Positions 24,706-32,351 of a stretch of 64,000 nt of DNA are shown here, in pieces. Position 1 is the stretch's first letter; each line of letters starts with the position of its first letter. The stretch comes from Kitasatospora sp. NBC_01266 (GTDB lineage: Bacteria > Actinomycetota > Actinomycetes > Streptomycetales > Streptomycetaceae): positions 2,666,001 through 2,730,000 of the forward strand of contig NZ_CP108458.1 in the NCBI RefSeq assembly GCF_036242395.1. Direction: 5' to 3'. The notes beneath the pieces are model-generated. The model was not told the origin of the DNA. It did no database searches and saw only the letters and a list, made by a program, of their open reading frames with translations. A program made the position numbers and the translations under genes.

Positions 24706-25983
24706 ATGACAGAACCCAGCCCGGGGAGAGCTCACGTGGCCGCGTACCGCCTGTACCGATCCCGACCGGATGTCACCACCTTCGCCGAGGACCTGTTCGC
24801 GGTCCTGCCGCGCACCGACCAGCGCCAGTGGGCGGAGGTCTACCTGCGGGGCCTGCTCACCGTGTCCGGTCGCAAGTCGCTGCGCCGGTTGGCACTGGCC
24901 GTACCGGGTTCGCGCACCGCGTCGCAGTGCCTGCAGCAGTTCATCAACGCCAGCCCCTGGGACTGGGCCCCGGTGCGCCAGGAGCTGGCCCGCACCGTCG
25001 CCGCCGCGCGGCCGCCGGTCGCCTGGACGATCGGCGCCGCCGTCATCCCCAAGCGGGGCGAGCACTCGGCCGGCGTGCACCGCCGCTACGTCCCCGAGGC
25101 CAGCCGTACGCTCAACTGCCAGGTGGGGCTGGGCCTGTTCCTGTCGAACGAGGAGTGCAGCGTCCCGGTGGACTGGGAGCTCTTCCTCGACGAGGGCTGG
25201 CGCACCGACGCGGACCGGTTGCAGCGGGCCCGGATACCCGAGGAGGCGTCCGGCCGCTCCGAACTGGCCCAGCTGCTGGACCTGTTGGACCGCCGGCCGG
25301 TCGAACCGGCGTCGCACCCGACGCCCCTGGTCGCCGACCTGTGCGACCTGGCGGGCGCCGACCGGCTGCCCGCCGAGCTGGCCGGGCGCGGCGTGGACTA
25401 CCTGGTGCGCGTCCCGCCCGCCCAACTCCTCACCGCCGTCCCGGCGCCGGGCCACCCGGCGGCGCCGCGCGCGGCCGCGGAACTCCTGCTCGCCCCGCCC
25501 GCGCGGCACCGCCTGCCGATGCTCGTCTCCGTCCCGGTCCGCCTGCCCGGCTCGGAGCTCCCGCACCGCCTCTGGGCCCACCAGCCCGGAACGGAGCCCC
25601 GCGCGACGCGCTACTACCTCACCGACCTGGCCGACGCCGGCGCGGACCGGATCATCTCCCTGCTGCGCCACCTGGAGCGCACCCGGGCCGCGTTGGCCAC
25701 CCTGGGCGAAGCCTTCGGGATGCTCGACTTCGCCGGACGATCCTTCTCCGGCTGGCACCACCACATGACGATGACCTCCGCCGCCTACGCCTACAGCCGC
25801 GTCATCGCCACCACCCGCCCACCCGCCGTCCGCCTCCCCCACCCCGTGCGCCCCGGCCTCTGCGCCGGCATCCCCGCCACCCGCACGGTCAACTCCCGGC
25901 CGGGGCACCACCGGCACGGCAGGGCACTGGTGCGGGGCGAGGCGGTGGGGGCGGGATCGGGACTGCTGTCCGCCGGCGCCTGA
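24706..25983 (+). CDS. IS701-like transposase homologue, catalytic residues lost
   Basis: 425 residues collinear with IS701-family DDE transposases. WTIGAAVIPKRGEHSAGVHR is the first catalytic region, PLVADLCD the second, and FAGRSFSGWHHHMTMTSAAYAY the C-terminal signature. The first Asp is G110, the third acidic residue is about T332, and only the second (about D211) remains. No terminal inverted repeats were found. It starts right behind a strong ARE, so it is probably a domesticated protein, perhaps DNA-binding, rather than an active element. Confidence 0.8.
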   Translation: MTEPSPGRAHVAAYRLYRSRPDVTTFAEDLFAVLPRTDQRQWAEVYLRGLLTVSGRKSLRRLALAVPGSRTASQCLQQFINASPWDWAPVRQELARTVAAARPPVAWTIGAAVIPKRGEHSAGVHRRYVPEASRTLNCQVGLGLFLSNEECSVPVDWELFLDEGWRTDADRLQRARIPEEASGRSELAQLLDLLDRRPVEPASHPTPLVADLCDLAGADRLPAELAGRGVDYLVRVPPAQLLTAVPAPGHPAAPRAAAELLLAPPARHRLPMLVSVPVRLPGSELPHRLWAHQPGTEPRATRYYLTDLADAGADRIISLLRHLERTRAALATLGEAFGMLDFAGRSFSGWHHHMTMTSAAYAYSRVIATTRPPAVRLPHPVRPGLCAGIPATRTVNSRPGHHRHGRALVRGEAVGAGSGLLSAGA

Positions 25984-26184
25984 GGCCGCGCGCTGGAGGT
26001 CCAGCACCACGCGCTCAACGCGGGCTTCCACCGCGCCCTGTCACTCCCCGGCCCTCTCATCGCCGCCACCGCGGAACTGAACCGCCGGACGGTCCTCCAC
26101 TACGACGGCGACTTCGACATGATCGCCTCCCTCACCGGCCAACCCACCGAATGGGTCGTACCACCTGGCAGCGCCGACCACTGA
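25984..26184 (+). pseudogene. vapC (PIN-domain toxin) 3' remnant
   Basis: Directly after the TGA of the transposase-like gene, and in the same frame, 66 codons remain open to a TGA at 26182. They read ALEVQHHALNAGFHRALSLP, then PLIAATAELNRR, LHYDGDFDMIASLTGQP and TEWVVPPGSAD. This is the C-terminal half of a VapC-type PIN ribonuclease, including the HYDxDF active-site region. The N-terminal half, the start and any vapB antitoxin are absent, so the gene is broken. Confidence 0.78.
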
Positions 26185-26311
26185 GCATGCGGCCTGTCAG
26201 GGGGCGCAGATCCGGACGGGCGATGGGTCAGTCCTCGCATTGTCCGAGGGACGTTCGAGGGACGGGCGAGGGGCTTTTCGCCGCCTCACACGGCAGGCCC
26301 CTGGGGGACGC

Positions 26312-26343
26312 ACGAGTCGGCCTGTACGCCGGGTTCTGTCTCC
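26312..26343 (-). repeat. displaced rnpB 3' end (att-like site, left)
   Basis: 32 bp identical to 27451-27482, starting ACGAGTCGGCC and ending GTCTCC on the plus strand. It includes the conserved RNase P 3' sequence (GACAGAACCCGG on the minus strand) but no rest of the RNA. Confidence 0.8.
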
Positions 26344-26427
26344 TCAGGGGCAGTGAACCGCGAGAATGCCGTCCAGGTGAGCCTGATCGCCACAGCATCG
26401 CCACACCCCCGGACAGCAGCCTCGTTC

Positions 26428-26871
26428 TCAACGATCGCGACGCGCGATCAGCCCGCGCACCGCGTCGCTCACCTCGGGCAGGTCGTTGGGCAGGGCCCAC
26501 TGGTGGGCATCGTGCTCGGTGAGGATGACCGGTTCGGTCTTCTCGACCGTGACGGCGAAGTTGAACTGCCTGGTGGTGCCGCCGCGGCTGTTGGGGTAGT
26601 CGAAGTGCCCGACGTAGCTGTGCACACTGTCGATGATCAGGCAGGTCTCCTCAGCGGTCTCGCGGTGGAGTGCCAGCAGGACGGTCTCGCCCTCCTCGAC
26701 CTTGCCCGAGGGGATCTCCCACATCCCGCCCATGAAGTCGTCGGGCTTGCGCCGCACCAGGAGGACCCGGTCGGCATCGGTCACGATGGCGGCGGCCACG
26801 AAGCTGGTGATGCCGTCCCGCTTTGCCTCGCTCACGAGGCCGGCCAGGAATTCGGCGGAGGCAACGGTCAC
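26428..26871 (-). CDS. NUDIX hydrolase
   Basis: 147 residues with a Nudix box GKVEEGETVLLALHRETAEE followed by TCL; all acidic metal ligands are present and the usual Gly before the last hydrophobic residue is Cys. Upstream, VAAAIVTDADRVLLVRR is the usual first strands. NUDIX genes are common cargo in actinomycete integrative elements, consistent with its place inside the rnpB-flanked segment. It starts 4 nt inside the upstream aminotransferase remnant. The start shown is the first good codon; the SD is weak. Confidence 0.8.
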   Translation of the reverse strand: MTVASAEFLAGLVSEAKRDGITSFVAAAIVTDADRVLLVRRKPDDFMGGMWEIPSGKVEEGETVLLALHRETAEETCLIIDSVHSYVGHFDYPNSRGGTTRQFNFAVTVEKTEPVILTEHDAHQWALPNDLPEVSDAVRGLIARRDR

Positions 26872-27370
26872 AGCAACTCCTCGTGGTGGTCGCTCACCTT
26901 GACGGCTGCGCGGACGTACTGCTCGGCCAGCGCGAGATCCTGCTCACGATGCCAGACCGGGAGCTTGATCGTGTGCCGGTGGGCGTGCTCGGCGACCGGG
27001 AACGCGCCAGGCGAGTACTGCCGGTGGTGGTGCGGGTGGCCCGGGAAGAGCAGATCGGGGCGCTGGTAGAGCGGAAGTTCGTGGAGCGGGCGGGTGGATC
27101 CGGGCCGGTCGAACTCCACCGCGCCTTCGGCGAGCAGGGCTTGGTGGAACCGCTCGATGGGCAGGCCACCCAGTTCGTCGGACCGGTACGTGAGCGTCAA
27201 CCCGTACCAGGAGGGGGCCACCCCATCGGGTACCGGCACAACTTCCAACCCGGTTACTCGGCTGAGCCGTTCGGTGAGGTGACGGGCGATCTCCGCCCGA
27301 CCGGCCTTCAGGCCCTACCGCCAGGTGGACGGCGTCCCGGAGTTCCTCGAACGCCTGAAAGTCGGCTGAC
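26868..27370 (-). pseudogene. DegT/DnrJ/EryC1-family aminotransferase, C-terminal remnant
   Basis: From 27314 down to 26868 the frame reads GLKAGRAEIARHLTERL, then VTGLEVVPVPDG, LPIERFHQALLAEG and HAHRHTIKLPVWHREQDLAL. This is the C-terminal end of a DegT-type PLP sugar aminotransferase. An in-frame TAG sits at 27315-27317, and another frame just upstream reads DFQAFEELRDAVHLAVG, which suits the family, so a frameshift or deletion is likely. The PLP domain is missing. The end overlaps the NUDIX start. Confidence 0.68.
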
Positions 27371-27393
27371 GCAACGTCGGCGCCAGGCGATGC

Positions 27394-27435
27394 AGAAGGT
27401 CCCTGATCTGCGGGTTCGCAGATCAGGGACCTTCT
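27394..27435 (-). terminator. terminator behind rnpB
   Basis: An 18-bp perfect stem (AGAAGGTCCCTGATCTGC and complement) with a 6-nt loop, 11 bp beyond the rnpB 3' end in the direction of transcription. Confidence 0.82.
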
Positions 27436-27446
27436 TACGCCAGGGG

Positions 27447-27853
27447 GCGGACGAGTCGGCCTGTACGCCGGGTTCTGTCTCCCGGGGTGCTCGCGCGGCC
27501 CGGGGAGGCGGTCATCCATCTAGGGCTGCCGTTGCCGACAGCCTCGTGCGGTCTACCCGTGAGCTCGGGCGAGCAGCCCTCGAACACTCACGCACGGCGC
27601 CCGAGGGCGCCGATCTTGACCTTGCTCCAGGTGGGGTTTACCGAGCCGGCCGAGTCACCTCGGTCGCTGGTGGTCTCTTACACCACCGTTTCACCCTTAC
27701 CGGCGGCCGGAGCCGTCGGCGGTCTGTTTTCTGTGGCACTGTCCCGCGGGTCACCCCGGGTGGGCGTTACCCACCACCCTGCTCTGTGGAGCCCGGACGT
27801 TCCTCGGCGGGTCTGTGAGGACCCGTCGCGACCGCCCGGCCGGCTCGTCCGCC
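27447..27853 (-). ncRNA. rnpB: RNase P RNA, bacterial type A
   Basis: About 407 nt on the minus strand. Signatures in order: 5' GGACGAGCCGG (P1), GAGGAACGTCCGGGCTCCA, CACAGAGCAGGGTGGTGG, CCACAGAAAACAGACCGCC, GTAAGGGTGAAACGGTGG, GTAAGAGACCACCAGCG, GGTAAACCCCAC, GAGCAAGGTCAAG, GGGTAGACCGCACGAGG, CCTAGATGGATGACC and 3' GACAGAACCCGGCGTACAGG, closing P1 with CTCGTCC. The ends are set by P1 pairing and may be off by a few nt. The catalytic RNA of RNase P removes tRNA 5' leaders. Its promoter must lie within the end of the MFS gene 8 bp upstream. Confidence 0.96.
27451..27482 (-). repeat. rnpB 3' end, right copy of the 32-bp repeat
   Basis: Part of the intact rnpB; identical to 26312-26343. It marks the right boundary of the remnant element. 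Confidence 0.8.
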
Positions 27854-27860
27854 GTACTGG

Positions 27861-29336
27861 TCATCGTAGCCGGTCGGCGCGGGCCTCCTGGACAGCGGGG
27901 GCCGGGGCGGGCGGCGGGTCGAGGCGGGCGGCGACCTGGGCGGCGGTGGCTCGGGCCCAGGCGGTGGTGGTGAGCAGGCCGAGCAGCGTGATGGTCGCGC
28001 CGAGGCCGGCGATGATCCACCAGGCGGCGTGGCTGGCGGGCGCGAAGCCGGTGTCGAACGGGGCGACCACCGCGGCGGTGACCACGGTGCCGAGCACCGC
28101 GACGCCCAGCGACTGGCCGACCTGGCGGCTGGTCGAGGCCACCGCCGCCGCGACCCCGGCCTGGGAGCGCGGCATGCCGCTGACGGCCGCGTTGGTGATC
28201 GGGGCGTTCACCAGGCCGAAGCCGAGACCGAACAGGCTGTAGGCGGTCAGCAGCAGGGCGGGCGAGGAGGTGGCGGTCAGCCGGGTGAGCAGCAGACCGC
28301 TGGCGGCCAGCGCGGGGCCGGCCACCAGCAGCGGCAGCCGGGGGCCGCGGGAGCCGACGATCCGGCCGGAGATCGGGGCGCAGACCAGGGTGAAGCCGGC
28401 GATCGGCAGCGTCCACAGACCGGCCTCGACCGGGGAGTAGTGGCGCACGTCCTGCAGGTAGAGGGTGTTGAGGAAGAGGAAGCCGCCGAGCGAGGCGAAG
28501 GCGCAGACCGCGATCACCGTCGCCCCGGAGAACGGTGCGCTGCGGAAGAACCGCAGGTCGAGCAGCGGCTCGCGGTGGCGGCGCTCCCAGAGCGGGAAGG
28601 CGACCAGCGCGGCCAGCGCGACGGCGGCCAGCGCCAGGATTCCCGGCGAGGTCCAGCCGTGGTCCGGGCCCTCGATGATCACGGCGGTGCCGGCCCCGAG
28701 CACGGCGACGGCGAGCAGCTGGCCGACCGGATCGAGGCGGCGCGGCTTGGGCGCCCTGGACTCGGGGACGAAGCGGGCGGCCAGCACGATGGCGACCAGG
28801 CCGATCGGGACGTTGATCAGGAAGATCGACGGCCAGCCGAAGCTGTCCACCAGCAGCCCGCCGACCAGCGGGCCGAGCGCCATGCTGATGCCCACCACGC
28901 CGCCCCAGACGCCGATCGCCTGGGCCCGCTCGCGCGGGTCGGTGAACACGTTGGTGATGATCGACATCGCCACCGGGTTGAGCATCGAGCCGCCCACCGC
29001 CTGCACCGCGCGGAAGGCGACCAGCCAGCCCAGGCTCGGCGCGATGCTGCAGAGCAGCGAGCCGAGCACGAAGAGCAGCAGGCCGAGCTGGAAGATCCGG
29101 CGGCGCCCGACCCGGTCGGCCACCGAGCCGGAGAGGATCAGCAGCGAGGCGAGCACCAGGGTGTAGGCGGCGATCACCCACTGGAGCCCGGAGGCGGGCG
29201 CGTGCAGGTCGCGCTGGATGGACGGCAGCGCGATGTTGACGATGGTGTTGTCCAGCCCGACGATCAGCAGGCTCAGGCAGCAGATCGCCAGGATCAGCAG
29301 GCGGCGGCGCCGCGAGAGGGAGGTCGGGTCAGTCAC
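27861..29336 (-). CDS. MFS multidrug exporter, DHA2 (EmrB/QacA) family
   Basis: 491 residues with 14 predicted membrane segments. LDNTIVNIALPSIQRDL in helix 1 is the DHA2 signature, GSVADRVGRRRIFQLG is motif A, and GPLVGGLLVDSFGWPSIFLI is motif C region. It exports drugs by proton antiport. GTG start. Divergent from yaaA. It ends 8 bp from the 5' end of rnpB, whose promoter it must therefore contain. Confidence 0.88.
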   Translation of the reverse strand: MTDPTSLSRRRRLLILAICCLSLLIVGLDNTIVNIALPSIQRDLHAPASGLQWVIAAYTLVLASLLILSGSVADRVGRRRIFQLGLLLFVLGSLLCSIAPSLGWLVAFRAVQAVGGSMLNPVAMSIITNVFTDPRERAQAIGVWGGVVGISMALGPLVGGLLVDSFGWPSIFLINVPIGLVAIVLAARFVPESRAPKPRRLDPVGQLLAVAVLGAGTAVIIEGPDHGWTSPGILALAAVALAALVAFPLWERRHREPLLDLRFFRSAPFSGATVIAVCAFASLGGFLFLNTLYLQDVRHYSPVEAGLWTLPIAGFTLVCAPISGRIVGSRGPRLPLLVAGPALAASGLLLTRLTATSSPALLLTAYSLFGLGFGLVNAPITNAAVSGMPRSQAGVAAAVASTSRQVGQSLGVAVLGTVVTAAVVAPFDTGFAPASHAAWWIIAGLGATITLLGLLTTTAWARATAAQVAARLDPPPAPAPAVQEARADRLR

Positions 29337-29452
29337 TCATTCATCCTAATCAATTCATGGGATGAATCCGACCGACGAGTCGACCGCCGGAGGTCACCGC
29401 CCCAGCGCGCCCGGTAACCTGGGCTGCTTGACCCAGGCAGAACGTGTCACCG

Positions 29453-29512
29453 AACCAACTCCTGAACCAACTCGTGAAGCCAGTCGTGAACCCAGTCGTG
29501 AACCCAGTCGTG
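29453..29512 (+). repeat. five tandem 12-bp repeats before yaaA
   Basis: Units AACCAACTCCTG, AACCAACTCGTG, AAGCCAGTCGTG, AACCCAGTCGTG, AACCCAGTCGTG. They end 14 bp before the yaaA start and stay in frame with it, so they could encode an N-terminal (EPTREPSRE-like) extension if translation starts further up; more likely they are leader DNA. Confidence 0.75.
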
Positions 29513-29526
29513 AGGGGAAGCCGCGC

Positions 29527-30318
29527 ATGCCGTTCCTGGTCCTGCTGCCGCCGTCCGAGGGCAAGGCCGAAGCACCCGACGGAGCGCCGCTCGCCCTCCC
29601 CTCGCTCTCGCTGCCCGCGCTGACCGAGGCCCGTGCGCGGGTGCTGGACGCGCTGGTCGAACTCTGCCGCGGCGACCAGGAGACGGCCGCCGAGGTGCTC
29701 GGGCTGAGCAAGGGGCTGCGCGGCGAGATCGCCCGCAACGCCGCGCTGCGCACGGCGGGCACGCTGCCGGCCGGCGAGCTGTACACCGGCGTGCTCTACG
29801 ACGCGCTCGGGCTCGGCAAGCTGGACGCGGCCGCCTACGGTCGGGCCGAGCGCTCGCTGCTGGTCTTCTCCGGCCTGTGGGGCGCGGTGCGGATCGGCGA
29901 CCGGATCCCGGCCTACCGCTGCTCGGGCGGCGTGAAGCTGCCGCCGCTGGGCGCGCTCGGGGCGTACTGGCGCCGGGAGTTGGCGGAGGTGCTGCCCGGC
30001 GAGGCGGACCGGCTGGTGCTGGACCTGCGCAGTTCGGCGTACGCGGCCTCGTGGAAGCCGGCCGGTGAGGTGATCGCCCGCACCGCCACCGTGCGGGTGC
30101 TGCAGGAGAAGGACGGCAAGCGCACGGTGGTGAGCCACTTCAACAAGGCCACCAAGGGACGCCTGGTGCGCGACCTGCTCAACTCGGGCGAGGAGCCGGG
30201 CACGCCGGGCGAACTGCTGGACGTGCTGCGCGCGCTCGGCTACCAGGTGGAGGTCGCGGCTCAGGGAACCGCCCGCAAGCCCTGGCAGCTGGACGTCGTG
30301 GTCACCGAGATCCACTGA
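29527..30318 (+). CDS. yaaA: peroxide stress protein YaaA (DUF328)
   Basis: 263 residues beginning MPFLVLLPPSEGKA, the YaaA signature, followed by RSLLVFSGLWGAVR, IPAYRCSGGVKLPPLG, VLDLRSSAYAASWKP and VVSHFNKATKGRLVRDL. In E. coli YaaA lowers free iron during peroxide stress and has a DNA-binding cradle fold. The ATG at 29527 follows GAGGGGA. It converges on the RNase H/phosphatase gene over a shared terminator. Confidence 0.9.
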   Translation: MPFLVLLPPSEGKAEAPDGAPLALPSLSLPALTEARARVLDALVELCRGDQETAAEVLGLSKGLRGEIARNAALRTAGTLPAGELYTGVLYDALGLGKLDAAAYGRAERSLLVFSGLWGAVRIGDRIPAYRCSGGVKLPPLGALGAYWRRELAEVLPGEADRLVLDLRSSAYAASWKPAGEVIARTATVRVLQEKDGKRTVVSHFNKATKGRLVRDLLNSGEEPGTPGELLDVLRALGYQVEVAAQGTARKPWQLDVVVTEIH

Positions 30319-30325
30319 CCGGGAC

Positions 30326-30352
30326 CCTGCGCTGACGTCACGTCAGCGCAGG
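30326..30352. terminator. bidirectional terminator between yaaA and the RNase H gene
   Basis: Perfect 12-bp stem CCTGCGCTGACG / CGTCAGCGCAGG with loop TCA, 8 bp after the yaaA stop and overlapping the stop of the opposing gene. Confidence 0.78.
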
Positions 30353-31548
30353 TGTCCGGTGTCGTTGAGCAGTCGCAGCGAGGCGTTGCCGTCGCTGTAG
30401 TACTGCACCGCGCAGAGCGAGGCGGCGGACAGCTCCATCTTGTAGACCGCGTCCGGCGGCGCCCCGAGCGCCAGCCGGACCAGGCTCTTGATCGGGCCGA
30501 CGTGCGAGACCACCAGCACCGTCTTGCCCGGGTAGCGGGCCAGCACCTTGTCCCGGGCCACCGCGACCCGCTGGGCCAGCGTGGCGAAGCTCTCGGCGCT
30601 GCCGGTCGGCTTGACCTCGGTGGAGCCCAGCCAGGCGCTCAGGTCCTCGGGGTGGCGTTGCTGCGCCTCGGCGAAGGTCAGCCCCTCCCAGTCGCCGAAG
30701 TCCACCTCGCGCAGGCCCTCCTCGATCCGCACCGGCAGGCCGAGCCGGATCGCCACCGCCTCGGCGGTCTCCCGGGCGCGCAGCATCGGCGAGCTGACCA
30801 CGGCCTCGATGGTGCCGCGCGCGGCCAGCGCCTCGGCGGCCCGCTCGGCCTGCCAGCGGCCCTTCTCGGACAGTTCGGGGTCGCTGCCGGTGCTGCCGGA
30901 GAACCGCTTCTGCGGGGTGAGCGCGGTCTCGCCGTGCCGCAGCAGCACCAGCGTGGTGGGGGTGCTGAGGTCGGCCGCGAACGCCCAGCCGGCCTTGGGC
31001 GCCATCGGCTCGGCGGGCGACTCGGGCGCCACCGGCTCAGGCGTGAGCGGCGAAGGCGCCGACTCGGCCCCCGAGGCCTCGGCCCCCGAGAGCTCGGGCG
31101 CCGCCGGGCGGGCCTTGGGCTCCCACTGCTTGCCCGCCTGGCCCGCGTCCATCGCCTCGTTGGCCAGCCGGTCGGCGTCCTTGTTCCGCTCGCGCGGGAT
31201 CCAGGTGTAGCCGACCTGCGAGCGCGGGAAGACGGTGCGGGCCTCGGCGGCCAGCGGCTGCATGTCGGGGTGCTTGATCTTCCAGCGCCCCGACATCTGC
31301 TCGACCACCAGCTTGGAGTCCATTCGGACGTCCACGGCGGCGCTCGGGTCGATCTCGTGGGCCGCCCGCAGGCCGGCGATCAGGCCCCGGTACTCGGCCA
31401 CGTTGTTCGTCGCCCGGCCGATGTACTCGGCCGCCTCGGCGATGATCAGGCCGGTGTCACCGTCGCGGACCACGGCGCCGTAACCGGCCGGTCCCGGGTT
31501 GCCCCGGGAACCGCCGTCCGCTTCCACGACGAACCTGCGGACCGGCAC
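30343..31548 (-). CDS. bifunctional RNase H / acid phosphatase
   Basis: 401 residues, two domains. Residues 1-135 are a type I RNase H (FVVEADGGSRGNPGPAGYGA, NNVAEYRGLIAGL, MDSKLVVEQMSG, ERNKDADRLANEAM). A Pro/Ala/Glu linker follows. From about 195 a histidine phosphatase domain starts (TTLVLLRHGETALTP, SSPMLRARETAE, VVSHVGPIKSLVR). This is the actinobacterial architecture of M. tuberculosis Rv2228c, which degrades RNA in hybrids and has CobC-type phosphatase activity. GTG start 2 bp after the upstream stop. Third gene of a NIF3-zinc ribbon-RNase H operon. Confidence 0.93.
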   Translation of the reverse strand: MPVRRFVVEADGGSRGNPGPAGYGAVVRDGDTGLIIAEAAEYIGRATNNVAEYRGLIAGLRAAHEIDPSAAVDVRMDSKLVVEQMSGRWKIKHPDMQPLAAEARTVFPRSQVGYTWIPRERNKDADRLANEAMDAGQAGKQWEPKARPAAPELSGAEASGAESAPSPLTPEPVAPESPAEPMAPKAGWAFAADLSTPTTLVLLRHGETALTPQKRFSGSTGSDPELSEKGRWQAERAAEALAARGTIEAVVSSPMLRARETAEAVAIRLGLPVRIEEGLREVDFGDWEGLTFAEAQQRHPEDLSAWLGSTEVKPTGSAESFATLAQRVAVARDKVLARYPGKTVLVVSHVGPIKSLVRLALGAPPDAVYKMELSAASLCAVQYYSDGNASLRLLNDTGHLR

Positions 31549-31550
31549 GG

Positions 31551-32294
31551 TCAGCTGCCCGAGTCGGCGGTGCGCACCAGGATCCGGCCACAGTTCTCGC
31601 AGCGCACCACGGCGTCCTTCGGCTCGGCCTTGATCGCGTTCAGGTCGGAGACCGCGAACTCGACCCGGCAGCCCTCGCAGCGGCGCTGGTACAGGCGGGC
31701 CGCGCCGACCCCGCCCTGCTGCTCGCGCAGCCGGGTGTAGACCTTGAGCAGGTCGGCCGGGATCACCTGGGCGACGGCCTCGCGGTCACGGGTGACCTTG
31801 GCGACCTCCGCGTCGATCTCGGCGAACGAGGCGTCACGGCGGCTGACGGCCTCCGCCAGCACCACCTCTGCGTGCTGCAGCCGGGCGGTCAGCTCGGTGA
31901 CCCGGGTCTGCGCCGCCTCGGTGCGCTCCATCACCTCGAGGACCACGTCCTCCAGGTCGGACTGGCGCTTGGCCAGCGAGCCGATCTCGTGCTGGAGGTT
32001 CTCCAGGTCCTTGGCGGAGCTGACGGTGCCGGAGTCCATCCGCTGCTGGTTGCGGGCGGCCCGGGCGCGGACCTGCTCGACATCCTGCTCGGCCTTGGTC
32101 AGCTCGCGGGCGGTGTCGCCCTGCTGGGCCTGGGCCGCGATCACCAGGTCCTTGAGCGCGGTGTGGTCGGCGTTGGCCTTCTCGATCTCCGCGTGCTCGG
32201 GCAGGGTGCGGCGCCGGTGGGCCAGCTGGTCGAGCTTGGAGTCGATGGCCTGCAGGTCGAGGAGGCGGATCTGGTCGGCGGGCGCGGCGTTCAA
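31551..32294 (-). CDS. C4-type zinc-ribbon, coiled-coil protein
   Basis: 247 residues. Residues 10-180 form a long antiparallel coiled coil (heptads through ELTKAEQDVEQVRARAARNQ). The C terminus has the zinc ribbon RRCEGCRVEF...VRCENCGRIL. This is the Rv2229c/CT398 type of protein, always next to NIF3-like and RNase H genes in actinobacteria; a role in protein export or nucleic-acid contacts has been suggested but not settled. Confidence 0.9.
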   Translation of the reverse strand: MNAAPADQIRLLDLQAIDSKLDQLAHRRRTLPEHAEIEKANADHTALKDLVIAAQAQQGDTARELTKAEQDVEQVRARAARNQQRMDSGTVSSAKDLENLQHEIGSLAKRQSDLEDVVLEVMERTEAAQTRVTELTARLQHAEVVLAEAVSRRDASFAEIDAEVAKVTRDREAVAQVIPADLLKVYTRLREQQGGVGAARLYQRRCEGCRVEFAVSDLNAIKAEPKDAVVRCENCGRILVRTADSGS

Positions 32295-32351
32295 GCGGGG
32301 GGCTCCTGTGATGACGAGGTCGAGCGGGTGGGCGGTACGAGGGCGCCGGGA

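Larger units (their letters stand above)
26312..27482. mobile_element. remnant element flanked by rnpB 3'-end duplication
   Basis: An exact 32-bp direct repeat (26312-26343 and 27451-27482) equals the 3' end of rnpB. The intact rnpB is on the right, and a displaced tail is on the left. Between them lie a NUDIX gene, an aminotransferase remnant and a terminator. This is the footprint left when an integrative element recombines into the 3' end of an RNA gene and restores it. No integrase remains, so it is a deleted relic. Confidence 0.7.

Noticed and set aside
24706..25983. An active insertion sequence
   Set aside because: Two catalytic acidic residues are missing, no terminal inverted repeats or target duplication were seen, and the gene sits behind a hormone operator.
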